The notes under the pieces were generated by a model. It searched no databases. It saw only the letters and a list, made by a program, of their open reading frames with translations, and was not told where the DNA came from. A program made the position numbers and the translations under genes. Shown here one piece after another: positions 34,457-44,000 of a stretch of DNA of 64,000 nt (the stretch's first letter is position 1; each line of letters begins with the position of its first letter). Source of the stretch: Salinirubrum litoreum (GTDB lineage: Archaea; Halobacteriota; Halobacteria; Halobacteriales; Haloferacaceae); assembly GCF_020567425.1 (NCBI RefSeq), contig NZ_JAJCVJ010000001.1, positions 1,364,001 through 1,428,000 of the forward strand. The letters run 5' to 3'.

Positions 34457-35311
34457 TCACTCCGTGAGTGTCAGGGACGCGAGCGACGCGAACATCGCTT
34501 CCTCCGTTCGCACCACCCCGCTTCCCTGTCGCGGAATCGTATTCAGCCAGAGGTCGAACCCCGCAGGACCGGGTTCGACGTTCTCGGCTCCGTCCCACCG
34601 CGGTCGGTGGGCGGTCACGTCCTCGACTGACACGTCGAGGATCTCCGGAAGCCCTCTCTCGGGCGACCCGAACGCGACTGTCATGTCGCGGTCGGCCCGG
34701 CCGGCCAGTGTCGCCAGCCGCGAGACGGACAGTTCCTGCCCGTGTCGCGACGTGGCGATCCGCACACCGGCACCCTCACGGCCGAGTGCTTCCGGGAGGT
34801 CCACGCGTTCGACGACGAACCCCGGGGGGTCGCCGTCCACGATTCGCGCGCGGACCGGTTCTCTCGAAGAGACCCTGATGGTGACGCGCTCCCCCACCTC
34901 GACCCCGTCGGGGGCGAAGAGGGAGATCGGGTGTTGCAGTCCGCAATTGACCCGAACGCGGCCGTCAGGTCCGACCTCGGTCACGATTCCCTGTCTCAGC
35001 TCCGATCCCTCCGGATCGGAACCGGTCTCCGTGAGCGCGCGGAGCGGCGGCAAGACACCGACGTACTCCAGTTCGTCCCGGACGCCCCACGCCTCCTTTC
35101 GGAGGTACGGCGGCGTCGCGGCGTACCGCAAGACGGTGTCGACGAACCCGCCGCCCCACCGACCCTCGCCTTCCCGGTCCGGGAAGACACAGAGGCGATC
35201 CGCCCGAAACACCGTCGCCGCGCGGGCGACGTAGCCGAGTTTGCGGGTCGCCTCCCGCTTGTCTTCGGCTTCTCGGACGAGGGACGACGGCACGAGTACG
35301 CTGAGTGTCAT
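34457..35311 (-). CDS. SPOUT-family putative RNA uridine N3 methyltransferase
   Basis: A 284-residue protein of the COG2106/DUF171 SPOUT family. MTLSVLVPSSLVREAEDKRE, GYVARAATVFRADRLCVFPD, RYAATPPYLRKEAWGVRDEL, and an S-adenosylmethionine-binding trefoil knot near the end. An OB-like insertion (RQGIVTEVGPDGRVRVNCGL) splits the domain, as in the family. It heads the S10 operon in many archaea, linking rRNA modification to ribosome synthesis; the target nucleotide is not known to me. A TATA box at 35363-35371 lies upstream, giving a short leader. Confidence 0.85.
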   Translation of the reverse strand: MTLSVLVPSSLVREAEDKREATRKLGYVARAATVFRADRLCVFPDREGEGRWGGGFVDTVLRYAATPPYLRKEAWGVRDELEYVGVLPPLRALTETGSDPEGSELRQGIVTEVGPDGRVRVNCGLQHPISLFAPDGVEVGERVTIRVSSREPVRARIVDGDPPGFVVERVDLPEALGREGAGVRIATSRHGQELSVSRLATLAGRADRDMTVAFGSPERGLPEILDVSVEDVTAHRPRWDGAENVEPGPAGFDLWLNTIPRQGSGVVRTEEAMFASLASLTLTE

Positions 35312-35362
35312 GCCGTCACTTCCACGCTCTCACGAGACTGTACCCGAATTTCCCGAGCCTCA

Positions 35363-35371
35363 CCTAAAAGG
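35363..35371 (-). promoter_or_regulatory. Promoter of the S10-spc ribosomal operon
   Basis: CCTTTTAGG read leftward is a good archaeal TATA box. Transcription would begin near 35337, giving about 25 nt of leader before the SPOUT gene. Upstream are a 12-bp palindrome ATTCGGCCGAAT (35415-35426) and an 8-bp inverted repeat CTCGTGGG (35440-35447)/CCCACGAG (35455-35462), possibly operators or structures of the divergent tRNA-Gly region. Confidence 0.5.
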
Positions 35372-35538
35372 GTAGCGGAAGCAGTTCGGCCCTGCGACGG
35401 GTTCACACCCCCGGATTCGGCCGAATCGTGTGGCGCTCTCTCGTGGGACGCGACCCCACGAGATCGCTCGATTTTCGCCCCGATTCGGAAGCCTTATGAA
35501 CGAAACCGTCGTTAGCTGTGGATGCGCAGAAGCGTGAT

Positions 35539-35609
35539 GCGCTGGTAGTGTAGTGGTATCACGTGACCTTGCCATGGTCACAACCTGGGTTCAAATCCCA
35601 GCCAGCGCA
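35539..35609 (+). tRNA. tRNA-Gly (anticodon GCC)
   Basis: Cloverleaf: acceptor stem GCGCTGG pairs with CCAGCGC (35602-35608), anticodon stem TGACC/GGTCA with loop TTGCCAT, T-arm CTGGG-TTCAAAT-CCCAG. Discriminator A. CCA is not encoded. A TATA-like CTTATGAA lies about 40 bp upstream (35493-35500), and a T-rich stretch (ttctctcactctcgatttctcc) follows. Confidence 0.95.
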
Positions 35610-35723
35610 CTTCTCTCACTCTCGATTTCTCCAGCGATGGGTCCGTCCTCGGGGGCGGGTTCACGACGGTCGACCCGGACAACCGTGAGATGACTTATCT
35701 TGCTGGTCGTCGTCGTCGCGCGC

Positions 35724-36641
35724 ATGGTAGCGAACCACTACGGTGTCCTGCTCCAGCAAGGCTTCCCGACCACGGTCGGCGAACTCCTCGCCCGGTACGG
35801 CGACGCACTCGTCTCGTTCGCGGTGACGGTCGTGATCTTCGTCGTCTCGTTTCTCGTGTTGTACCTCGTCGGCCGGCCGGTCCTGGTCCGCGTGACGAGA
35901 CGCGCGCTCGGTGCCCGCGACTTCTCACCGGCGGTCGTCAGTCTCGCGGCCAGCATCGCCGGGGTGTTCGCACTCGTCGGCGCGTTCGGTCTCGCGGCGG
36001 CGGTGGCCGGCTTCGGTGCCGTTCTCGCCGCCTTCGCCACGCTCACCGGCGCACTCGCGCTGGCGGTCGGCTTCGCCGCACAGGACCTCATCGCCAACTT
36101 CGTCGCCGGCGTCTTCATCCTGAAAGACGAGCCGTTCGAGGTGGGCGACTACATCGAGTGGAGCGGCAACGGCGGCATCGTCCGGGAGATTCAGCTCCGG
36201 GTGACGAAGCTCGACACCTTCCAGAACGAACAGCTGACGGTCCCGAACGCGGACCTCGCGAGCGCGGTCGTGAAGAACCCCGTCGCCAACGACACCCGGC
36301 GGGTCGACGTCGAGTTCGGCATCGAGTACGACGCCGACGTCGACCGCGCCCGGTCGATCATCCTCGACGCGGCCGCCGCTGTCGACGGTGTCCTCGACGA
36401 CCCCGAGCCGGCAGTGCCGGTCACCGCGCTGGGCGACTCGGCGGTCGTTCTCACGGCTCGGGTGTGGATCGACCCGGCAGAGACGGGCGCGGGCGGCGTG
36501 ACCCACGCGCTCTTGGAGGACGTGAAGGCTCGCTTCGACGCCGAGGGCGTCGGGATGCCGTACCCGTACACCGAACTCACCGGGACCATCGGCGTCGAGT
36601 CGCTCGACTCGGTGTCGGGCGCGGAACCGGCAGACGACTGA
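35724..36641 (+). CDS. MscS-family mechanosensitive channel
   Basis: A 305-residue small-conductance mechanosensitive channel. Three hydrophobic helices (about residues 24-48, 65-85 and 93-118). The third has the pore-type glycine/alanine pattern (AGFGAVLAAFATLTGALALAVGFAAQDLIAN... with GFAAQ), then the cytosolic beta domain begins FVAGVFILKDEPFEVGDYIE and has LTVPNADLASAVVKNPV. It releases solutes on osmotic downshock. A TATA-like gacttatc (35692-35699) precedes the ATG. Confidence 0.92.
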   Translation: MVANHYGVLLQQGFPTTVGELLARYGDALVSFAVTVVIFVVSFLVLYLVGRPVLVRVTRRALGARDFSPAVVSLAASIAGVFALVGAFGLAAAVAGFGAVLAAFATLTGALALAVGFAAQDLIANFVAGVFILKDEPFEVGDYIEWSGNGGIVREIQLRVTKLDTFQNEQLTVPNADLASAVVKNPVANDTRRVDVEFGIEYDADVDRARSIILDAAAAVDGVLDDPEPAVPVTALGDSAVVLTARVWIDPAETGAGGVTHALLEDVKARFDAEGVGMPYPYTELTGTIGVESLDSVSGAEPADD

Positions 36642-36766
36642 GCGACGCGTGCCGGACGCGGTGGCGGGGAGACGCACACCGGACGCGGTGGCGCGGTCCC
36701 CCGTCTCGTGGGGGACTCGACCCGTCTCCGGTCACGTCTCACACGACTCCTCGCCGTATCTCACCG

Positions 36767-37828
36767 TTACTGGTCGTCGGCGTCCGCGCCGGTCCGCCAC
36801 CGAAGCCGGAGTTCCACGTCGCCGTCGGACTGGACCGCGCCGTCGGCGAACGCCGAGTCACCGATCGACACCTCGGCGTCGGTAGGCGCGTCGAGCACCA
36901 CGGCGTCGTCGTCGTCCACGGCGACCGACAGGCGACGGCCGTCGCCGAGTCGGGCCTGTAGCTGACGAAGCTGTCGCAGGAGTCGGTCGCGCTCTGCGCG
37001 TTTCTCGGTCGGCGTGACACCGCCGAAGACGGGGTCGACGTTCACGTCCGCGCTCCGGTTGGCGAGGACGGCGTTCACGACCGCGCCGAGCAGGATGACG
37101 AGGCCACTGAAGTAGAGCCACGTCAGCAGGAGGACGATGCCGGTCACGACGCCGGCCTCGTCGGGGTTGCGGTACGAGAGGTAGAACTGGAAGACGGACT
37201 CGAAGAGGGTCAGTCCGACCGCCGCGAGGACCACGCCGGGGACGATCTCGCGCACGGTCACGTCGCTGTCGGGGAAGATGTAGTACATCGGCAGGAACGT
37301 CACGACGAGGCCGCCGACGAACAGGAGTCGCCGGACGAGAGAGAGCAGTGGGTCGCCGGTCGCGGGGAAGACGCTGTTGACGACCACGCCGCCGAGGATG
37401 GCGACCGCGAAGGTACCCAGCACGACCACGCCGTCGCCGACCTGATCGAGGAAGGTGTTCTCGGCTTCCGACTCGTAGATGTCCGAGAAGGCCTGATCCA
37501 GCCCACGGAAGATGCGCAGGGTCCCCCAGATCAGCACGGCCCCGCCGATGATCGAGGCCGACAACGACCCGCGTGTAGCGGAGAGTTCGTCCACGATGAC
37601 CTCGCCGGCCCCGCGCGTCAGCACCGACTGGGTGAGGCGGAGGAAGGCGTCGACGAGCGACTGGTCGCCGAAGGTGGAGATGGCCGCCAGCACCAAGACG
37701 AGGATGGGGAGCAGCGAGAGAAAGGCGTGGTAGGCGATGCTCCCGGCCATGAACGTGAGGTTCTCGGCGCGCACCTCGTGGACGATGGCGCGGGCGAGGG
37801 TGACGACGCGGTCGCGAGTCGGTAGCAT
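36767..37828 (-). CDS. YihY/BrkB family membrane protein
   Basis: A 353-residue membrane protein with about six hydrophobic segments. The opening ENLTFMAGSIAYHAFLSLLP is the BrkB/YihY hallmark (F-x-A-x-x-x-x-Y-x-x-x-S-L-x-P), and GVVLAAVGLTLFESVFQFYL with a late LTWLYFSGLVILLGAVVNAV complete the family pattern. The cytosolic C-terminus contains coiled-coil-like RAERDRLLRQLRQLQARLGD. Physiological function is unsettled for the family. A TATA-like gcttagtac lies 26 bp upstream. Confidence 0.85.
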   Translation of the reverse strand: MLPTRDRVVTLARAIVHEVRAENLTFMAGSIAYHAFLSLLPILVLVLAAISTFGDQSLVDAFLRLTQSVLTRGAGEVIVDELSATRGSLSASIIGGAVLIWGTLRIFRGLDQAFSDIYESEAENTFLDQVGDGVVVLGTFAVAILGGVVVNSVFPATGDPLLSLVRRLLFVGGLVVTFLPMYYIFPDSDVTVREIVPGVVLAAVGLTLFESVFQFYLSYRNPDEAGVVTGIVLLLTWLYFSGLVILLGAVVNAVLANRSADVNVDPVFGGVTPTEKRAERDRLLRQLRQLQARLGDGRRLSVAVDDDDAVVLDAPTDAEVSIGDSAFADGAVQSDGDVELRLRWRTGADADDQ

Positions 37829-37927
37829 CGTGGCTACCGGAGGGTGGGAGGGTACTAAGCTTCGGTGGACTGGCTGGATGCCGGGTGAGTGTGTGGTGTC
37901 GGCGCGAGGTCGGCGGAATCGGTCTGT

Positions 37928-38690
37928 GGCGTGAACTCTGTCGAGTCGGTCGCGGACGACGAGAGGAGGTGAAAGCCCCCGGCCCCTTTGAGTCCCACCC
38001 GTCGAACTCTGCGACCCATCGTGCAACTCGCGGTGGACCAGTCGCTTTCAGCGTGCGCGCCTCCCTGCGACCGTCGGCGTGCCTGAGGCGGCCTCACGCC
38101 GCCGAAGTGCCCGAGATGAACGCGCGCCAGCCCGTTCGACTGGTGGGTGTGATGTGAGTCGGACCCTCCGGTCAGGTGTTGCGGTGCGGTGCTGTCGGCG
38201 CGCGCGGCTTGACGCGTGCGAGGGAGGGGTCGCGGGCGGTGCGGAGAGCGTCCTCGTGAGGGAACCGAACGAGGGCTGGCAAGAGCTTCGCTCTTGCTCT
38301 GACCCCGAGGCTGGGGAGGTTCGAGGTGCTGTCGCGGTCGCGGTGCGGTTCCTCGCGCTAGCAATCGTAGCGGTGCTGTCGTGGTCGCGGTCTGCGGTGC
38401 TGTCGCGGTCGCGGTCTGCTGTGCTGTCGTGGTCGCGGTCTGCGGTGCTGTCGCGGTCGCGGTCTGCGGTGCTGTCGTGGTCGCGGTCTGCGGTGCTGTC
38501 GGCGGTCTGCTGTGCTGTCGTGGTCGCGGTCTGCGGTGCTGTCGTGGTCGCGGTCTGCGGTGCTGTCGCGGTCGCGGTCTGCGGTGCTGTCGGCGGTCTG
38601 CTGTGCTGGCACGGTCACGGGTCGCAACGCGGTCGCAGTAGCTATCGCGGATGCTGATCTGATTACCGCCGACAGTCACGACACACGTAC
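37928..38690 (+). repeat. Dispersed structured intergenic element, copy 3
   Basis: It fills nearly all of the 875-bp gap after the BrkB gene. The leading motif CGCGGACGACGAG (37951-37963) is followed by head arms fused back to back (37969-38000), lacking the interior seen in copies 1 and 2. A long-range stem ACCAGTCG (38037-38044)/CGACTGGT (38137-38144) encloses a GGCGGC-CTCAC-GCCGCC hairpin (38087-38103). The core hairpin GGGGTCGC (38226-38233), loop GGGCGGTGCGGAGA, GCG...ACCCC (to 38306) has a 51-nt insertion in the 3' arm. The insertion has its own hairpin (GCAAGAG-CTTCG-CTCTTGC). A 24-bp tandem repeat tail follows. Limits are approximate. Confidence 0.72.
38366..38608. repeat. 24-bp tandem repeat array in element 3 tail
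   Basis: About ten units of a 24-bp sequence close to GGTCGCGGTCTGCGGTGCTG plus TCGY, with two units shortened to about 18 bp (GCTGTCGGCGGTCTG). The unit is a multiple of three, so several frames stay open on both strands, giving meaningless Arg/Pro/Gln- or Asp/Ser-rich readings. There are no spacers, so it is not a CRISPR array. Confidence 0.75.
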
Positions 38691-38703
38691 CGTCGAAACC
38701 ATC

Positions 38704-39822
38704 TCACGACCGGAGTTTCCGATAGACAAGCGTCGGGAAGCGCGGCACGACGCCGCTCGGTCCGTGTTCGTTCTCGCCGATCTCGACGCGCTGGAGGATG
38801 CCGTCTTCCGCGAGTTCGTAGAGGAACCGGGTCACCGTGCCCGCCGAGAGGTCCATGTCCGCCGAGACCGTCTTGGCGATGGTCTCGATACTCCCCGACG
38901 CGCCACCCTCCAGCAGGGCGTCGAGCACCGCCTGTCGGTTCTCCGGGAGCGAGAGGACCCGACCGACCGGGACGCCGTCACGGGGGACACCCTCCATCCC
39001 GCGTCTGACGTGGCGGACCGACAGGTTCGGCATGTCCTCGTGGTCCGCGATCGTCGCCGCGCCGAACAGCGCCGACAGCGCGTCGCTCGCGTCGCCCTCC
39101 GCCCAGTCCGCGATACGCTCGGCGGTTCCCTGTGCCAGTCCGCCGCGGAGCCCGCGCGACCCACGGGACATGAGCACCTCGGTCAGCATCGAGTCGCGGT
39201 ACGCCGACACCGGGAGCGAGGGGACCGCGTCGTCCGCGACCCGCGAGACCGTCACGGTCGTCACGGGGCCGTCGACCGACGCGAACAGGTCCCGCGCGCG
39301 TTGCGGGGTCGGCGTCCGAGGCTCCGCGAGGTGATCCAGCGCGACGACCAGTCTCCGGTGAGAGCCGAGTTCGTCGCTCAGCTTCGAGCGGAGCGTCTCC
39401 GTGCTGACGCCGCGTTCCGGCACCGAGTCGTCGCGGACCGAGGCGAGCACCGCCCGGTAGACCCGGAAGGGACTCGCCGCTCGCCGGGCGTCCACGCAGA
39501 CGAACTCGACGTCCCGATCCGCGCCGTTGGCGCGCGTCGTCGTCTGGATCGGTGCGTGCGCGCCGCCGAGTTGGGTCGAGAGTTCCGAGAACAGGCCGAC
39601 CAGCACCGCCGACTTCCCGGTCCCGCCCGGGCCGTGGACGTGGAAGTCAGCGGGGAGGTCGCCCGAGAAGACCGGTTCCAGGCGATCCAGCAGGCGCTCT
39701 AGGACTGCTCCGCGTCCAACCGGCGAGTCCGGGTGAACGACGGGGGAGAGCGAACTCCACGCCGTCACGAGGCGGTCGTCGTCGACCGCCCGCCTGCGCG
39801 CGACGCGCTCGGGGAGGTCCAT
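38704..39822 (-). CDS. Orc1/Cdc6-like AAA+ ATPase
   Basis: About 372 residues from MDLPERVARRRAVDDDRLVT; an ATG at 39834 would add four. Walker A is HVHGPGGTGKSAVLVGLF near residue 68. The Walker B equivalent LVVALDHLAE has Asp-His rather than Asp-Asp/Glu. A C-terminal winged-helix domain (ADMDLSAGTVTRFLYELAED) ends the protein, as in Cdc6/Orc1. The TATA box (ggattatacc, 39845-39854) favours 39822 as a leaderless start. It may be a divergent initiator paralogue with a non-initiator role; no obvious origin repeats lie upstream. Confidence 0.75.
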   Translation of the reverse strand: MDLPERVARRRAVDDDRLVTAWSSLSPVVHPDSPVGRGAVLERLLDRLEPVFSGDLPADFHVHGPGGTGKSAVLVGLFSELSTQLGGAHAPIQTTTRANGADRDVEFVCVDARRAASPFRVYRAVLASVRDDSVPERGVSTETLRSKLSDELGSHRRLVVALDHLAEPRTPTPQRARDLFASVDGPVTTVTVSRVADDAVPSLPVSAYRDSMLTEVLMSRGSRGLRGGLAQGTAERIADWAEGDASDALSALFGAATIADHEDMPNLSVRHVRRGMEGVPRDGVPVGRVLSLPENRQAVLDALLEGGASGSIETIAKTVSADMDLSAGTVTRFLYELAEDGILQRVEIGENEHGPSGVVPRFPTLVYRKLRS

Positions 39823-39969
39823 CACCGGATTCATGCGTCAGCGCGGTATAATCCTATCCCTCGCGCCTGCGACACTCGTCATCGTACCTTCGACTCGGGC
39901 CTGACGACCGTGAAGTTGACGGATCGTGGTCACCGATGGGACGCTCCCGGCGACCGCCGAGAGCGTCGA

Positions 39970-40950
39970 TCAGTAGTCGATACCGCCGGCGTAGCGGTCG
40001 ATCATCACGACGAGGACGACACCGACGACGCCCGCGACGGCGAACGTCCCGAGGGCGGTCGGCGTCCACGACCGGCCCGCCTCCGTGAGCGCGACCGACG
40101 ACTGGACGACCGGCGCGCGCAGTGCCCCGGCGATCAGGCTGACGAGGAACGCGAGTGTCGGCTCCCGGTAGGTCGCCAGGGCCTTCCGAACCGCGTGCGC
40201 GACGGTGAACAGGCCGACGACCGCGCCGGCGATGAACGCCACCACGGTCGCGCCGGCCGACAGCACGGTGTCGAGGCTCCCGCCCGTGAGCAGTCCGAGC
40301 AGTCCGTCGACGAACGACTGCAACTGGCCGGTCATGAAGTCGTACTGGCCGATGAGCACGAGCAACAGCGACCCCGAGACGCCCGGCAGGATCATCGCGC
40401 TGACGGCGAGCGCCCCCGCGAAGAAGGTGACGGCCGGCCCGGACTGGAGCGCGGCGCTCGCCTGTCCGGAGACGACGAAGGCGAGGACGAACCCGGCGAC
40501 CGCCGCGCCGCGTTCGACCCACGTGTCGAGACCGACCTCGGCGTACAGCACCAGCGCGGACGCGCCGATCAGCCCGAAGAACAGCCCGTAGGTCGGCACG
40601 GGAACCGTCGTCAGCGCCCAGTGTGCGACCCGCGTGATGGTGACGATGGCGGTGAAGATACCGGTCCCGAGCACGACGAGAAACAGCGCGTCCATCTCCC
40701 GGAGCGCCTGCCAGCCGTCGCGTCGACCGGACGGCGTGAGCCCCCGCAGGACCGCGAGAATCCGGTCCGGGTCGACGGCGGTGATCGCCGAGATCAGTCG
40801 CTCGTAGATGCCGACGATCATGGCGATGGTGCCGCCGGAGACGCCGGGGATGGCGTCGGCGGTCCCCATACAGAGGCCGCGCAGGTAGACACCGACCCAA
40901 CTGTCGCCGTCGGCGGACTCCACCGACTCGGTCGACTCGGCCGCCGTCAC
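39970..40950 (-). CDS. DUF368 membrane protein, probable polyprenyl-phosphate transporter
   Basis: A 326-residue protein with about 9-10 membrane helices. The family motif LRGLCMGTADAIPGVSGGTIA at the N-terminus is clear, with the internal second pseudo-repeat ALAVSAMILPGVSGSLLLVL. DUF368 (PopT-type) proteins have been shown in bacteria to recycle undecaprenyl phosphate across the membrane. Here the gene lies 122 bp downstream of aglB on the same strand, so I infer return of dolichyl or polyprenyl phosphate after glycan transfer. Confidence 0.85.
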   Translation of the reverse strand: MTAAESTESVESADGDSWVGVYLRGLCMGTADAIPGVSGGTIAMIVGIYERLISAITAVDPDRILAVLRGLTPSGRRDGWQALREMDALFLVVLGTGIFTAIVTITRVAHWALTTVPVPTYGLFFGLIGASALVLYAEVGLDTWVERGAAVAGFVLAFVVSGQASAALQSGPAVTFFAGALAVSAMILPGVSGSLLLVLIGQYDFMTGQLQSFVDGLLGLLTGGSLDTVLSAGATVVAFIAGAVVGLFTVAHAVRKALATYREPTLAFLVSLIAGALRAPVVQSSVALTEAGRSWTPTALGTFAVAGVVGVVLVVMIDRYAGGIDY

Positions 40951-41072
40951 GGCCGATCACCAGACTGGAGGGTTCGATTCATCGTTCGGGTACAACCGGG
41001 TCGGCTACAAGAACGCTTCCATCCCGGGAGGAGACACGAGCGAGAAGAACGGGGGAGTCGTCTACGGCCGTC

Positions 41073-44000
41073 TTACGCTTCGACCGCATACGTCTCTGCC
41101 GAACCGACTGCACCCGGCGACCCGCCGAGATCGAACGTCGTGTCGGTCGTCGAGTCGCCGGCAGAGACAGCAGCGTCGTCGGCCAGCGACAGCGAGTCGG
41201 GCGTCGTCAGCGCCGTGCTGTTCGTCCCGTTCTCGCTTCCGGTCTCGGTTCCACTGCTCCCGTCACTCGGTGCGGGTCGGAGCGTCGCCGAGTCGAGTTC
41301 GACCGTCACCGGACCGTCCTCGGCCCCGTTGACCTGGCCCTCGGACACGTCGAACTGCGCGCCGTACTGGACGACTGCGCCGGACTCGTTCTGCGTCAGG
41401 CCGGTCGAGACGTTGTACGAACCGGTGGCCCGCACGTTCACGTCGGTGTAGCCGTTCTCCGGGCCGTACTCGTCGTAGCCGGTCGTGGAGTACGGCACCG
41501 TCATCGTGAACTCGCCGTCCTCGTTCGTCCGGGCCTGCTGGCTGTAGGTGAACGTCGAGTTCGCCGCCGGGTTCTCCATCTGGACGCGTGCCGTGACGGT
41601 TGTGTTGGCGGGTGCGCCACTGCCCTCGACGGTCGCACCGGGGACGCGCTCGAACGTCTTCACCCACGCGGGCTGGTTCTGGTTCAGCAGGGTCGGGCTG
41701 ACGCCGGTCGCACGCGAGGTGCTGATCAGGCCACGCGTGTACTCGGCGGTGTTGTACGCCGAGTTCTCGCTGGTGTGGACGAGTCGGTAGTGTTCGAGCG
41801 CCGGGACGCGCTCGCCGGGGTACTGGCCGAGTCCGCCGACCCTCGCGGTGCCGTCTTCCTCGACGTACTGCCGGGCGGCCTCCATGCTGTCGAAGGTCCG
41901 CAGTCCGGTCTCGTTACTGCCGGAGATGACGACCGGTACCTGCTGGCCGGTACTGGTCTCGCGGAGTTCGTAGTCGATCACGAGCGGCTGTGGGTCGATG
42001 GCGCTCCCGTGGAACTGGTAGAGCCGCGTCACCATGCTGTCGTAGTACCGCTGGTTGTGCAGGTCGTAGGTCCCCGTGACGCGCTGTTGGCCGCCACTGG
42101 AGCCGATGACGTACACCGGCTGGTAGAACTCGCGGGCGGTGGTGTTCTGCTCGTCGTAGAACACCGTCATCGCGTCGAACTTGTTGCCGGTGGTCGCCAT
42201 CTGCCAGTCGATCATGACGTACCGGGTCTGGTTCCCCTCGGTGCTCTGGCGGGCGAGCACCTGCTGGGCCTGCCGCTCGTCGGGTGCGAGCATGAAGTTC
42301 GCGGCGCTCGTGGCACCCTGCTGGAACGGGTTGGCGTTCGGGATGCGCTCACCGCGGACGGTGATCCAGTGGCCGTAGTCCCACCACGACTGGACGCCGT
42401 AACTGCCCTCGGGGTACGCGAAGTCGCCGTCACCCTCCTGGTAGGTGCCGTAGTACTCCATCCGGTTGTCGGCACCGCCGAACTCGCCCTCCTCGGGCGT
42501 GTTCTCGTTCATCCACTGCAGGCTGTCGTCCCACTGCGTGATGTCCTGTGGGGCGGTGTTGTTGCCGATCTCCCACGCGGTCGCGGTCTGGACGCCGCCA
42601 CCGCCCTGCGGACTCGCGCCGACGGTCATCGGCTGGATCAACACGGGGACGGTGATGACGGTCACGACCGCGACGACGGTCATCACCTTGTACCACGGGA
42701 CGCTCTGGACGGCCTCGACCGGCGACTTCTTCGTGACCTCGCTGATCCACGCGCCCGGCGCGACGCCGAGGATGGTGATGAGTTCGCCGAGCAGGTACGC
42801 GTTCAGGACGACGACCACGACGGCGAGGTAGTAGTTGAACCGGATCTGCGTGAACGCCGCAGACGTGATGAACGCGGCCCAGACGACCACGAACAGGTGT
42901 TCGGTCCGGTACTCCGTGAGCAACGCCGCGCCGACGATCAGTGCCGTCACGACACCCAGACCGAGCAGTTGTGAGTTGAGCCCGACCGCACTGCCGACGC
43001 TCTGGAACGTGTTCTGGAAGAAGAACATCGCCGCGACGAGCAGCAGGCTCCCGATGACGTAACCGACCTTCCGGGTCTCGCCGCCCTTCACGAGCGGTTT
43101 GGCCAGCAGCCAGATCACCGCACCGGCAGCGGTGAAGAACGTCAGCCCGTAGTTGGCGATGAGCGCCGCCTGCGCGCTCCCGTTGTACCGCTGGAGGTTG
43201 ATGTCCGAGAGGAACGGCGACGCCTCGACGATGGTCCGGGTCTGTGCGCCCGTCGAGAAGCCGACGGTCCGGACGAGGTTGTTGACGATCAGCTTGTAGA
43301 CGCTCGGCAGGACGACCGACAGCAGGCCGACGCCGACGAGCAGAAGCCCGAAGACGGCGACCGGGTACAGCGACGAGTCGAGGTCGCGCGACTCCCACTC
43401 GCGGGCGAGCCACGCGAGGAACACACAGCCCGCGGCGACCCCGAAGGCCAGCAGGGGCTGGAGCAGCGAGAAGCGCGTCGGACTGAAGCCGAACGACTGA
43501 ATGGGGACGAACAGCAGCAGACCGGTCACGGTCATCGACACCGCGCCGGCGAACGCGACCGGTTCGGGGCTGGAGCCGTGGTAGACGTCGGTGGCGAACT
43601 TCAGCGTGAAGAACAGCCCCGCGAGGCCGACCAGCAGGACGCCCGGCGGCCACATCCAGAGGTACATCGCCACGCCGAAGCCGCCGACCGCCGACCAGAT
43701 GGCGGGTGTGCGGAGCGCCGCGAAGTCTCGGTCGACGACGAGTTCCCAGACGGGTTTCTCGCGTTCCGCGACGACGAACGCCGCGAGCAGGCCGACGACG
43801 GCGAACGCCTGGAAGAACGGCTCCGCGCCGTTGTGGTCGGCCGAGGCGACGAGCGTGCGCTGGAGGAAGCTCCCGGGGAGCAGTGCGAGCAGGACCGCAC
43901 CGAACAGGCCGGCGACCCGGCCGCCGAGTCGCTTCCCGATCAGGTACACGGGGATCACGGTCAGCGCGCCGAACACCGGCGTCGCGACCAGCATCGCCTG

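Noticed and set aside
38366-38608. Possible CRISPR array
   Set aside because: Units adjoin with no unique spacers and there are no cas genes in the window.
38300-38690. Replication origin next to the Orc-like gene
   Set aside because: The repeats lie at the 3' side of the gene, are not flanked by an AT-rich unwinding region, and do not resemble haloarchaeal origin boxes.
41775-42974. A 399-codon plus-strand frame opposite aglB
   Set aside because: Antisense shadow of the conserved AglB coding sequence with no supporting start or domain.
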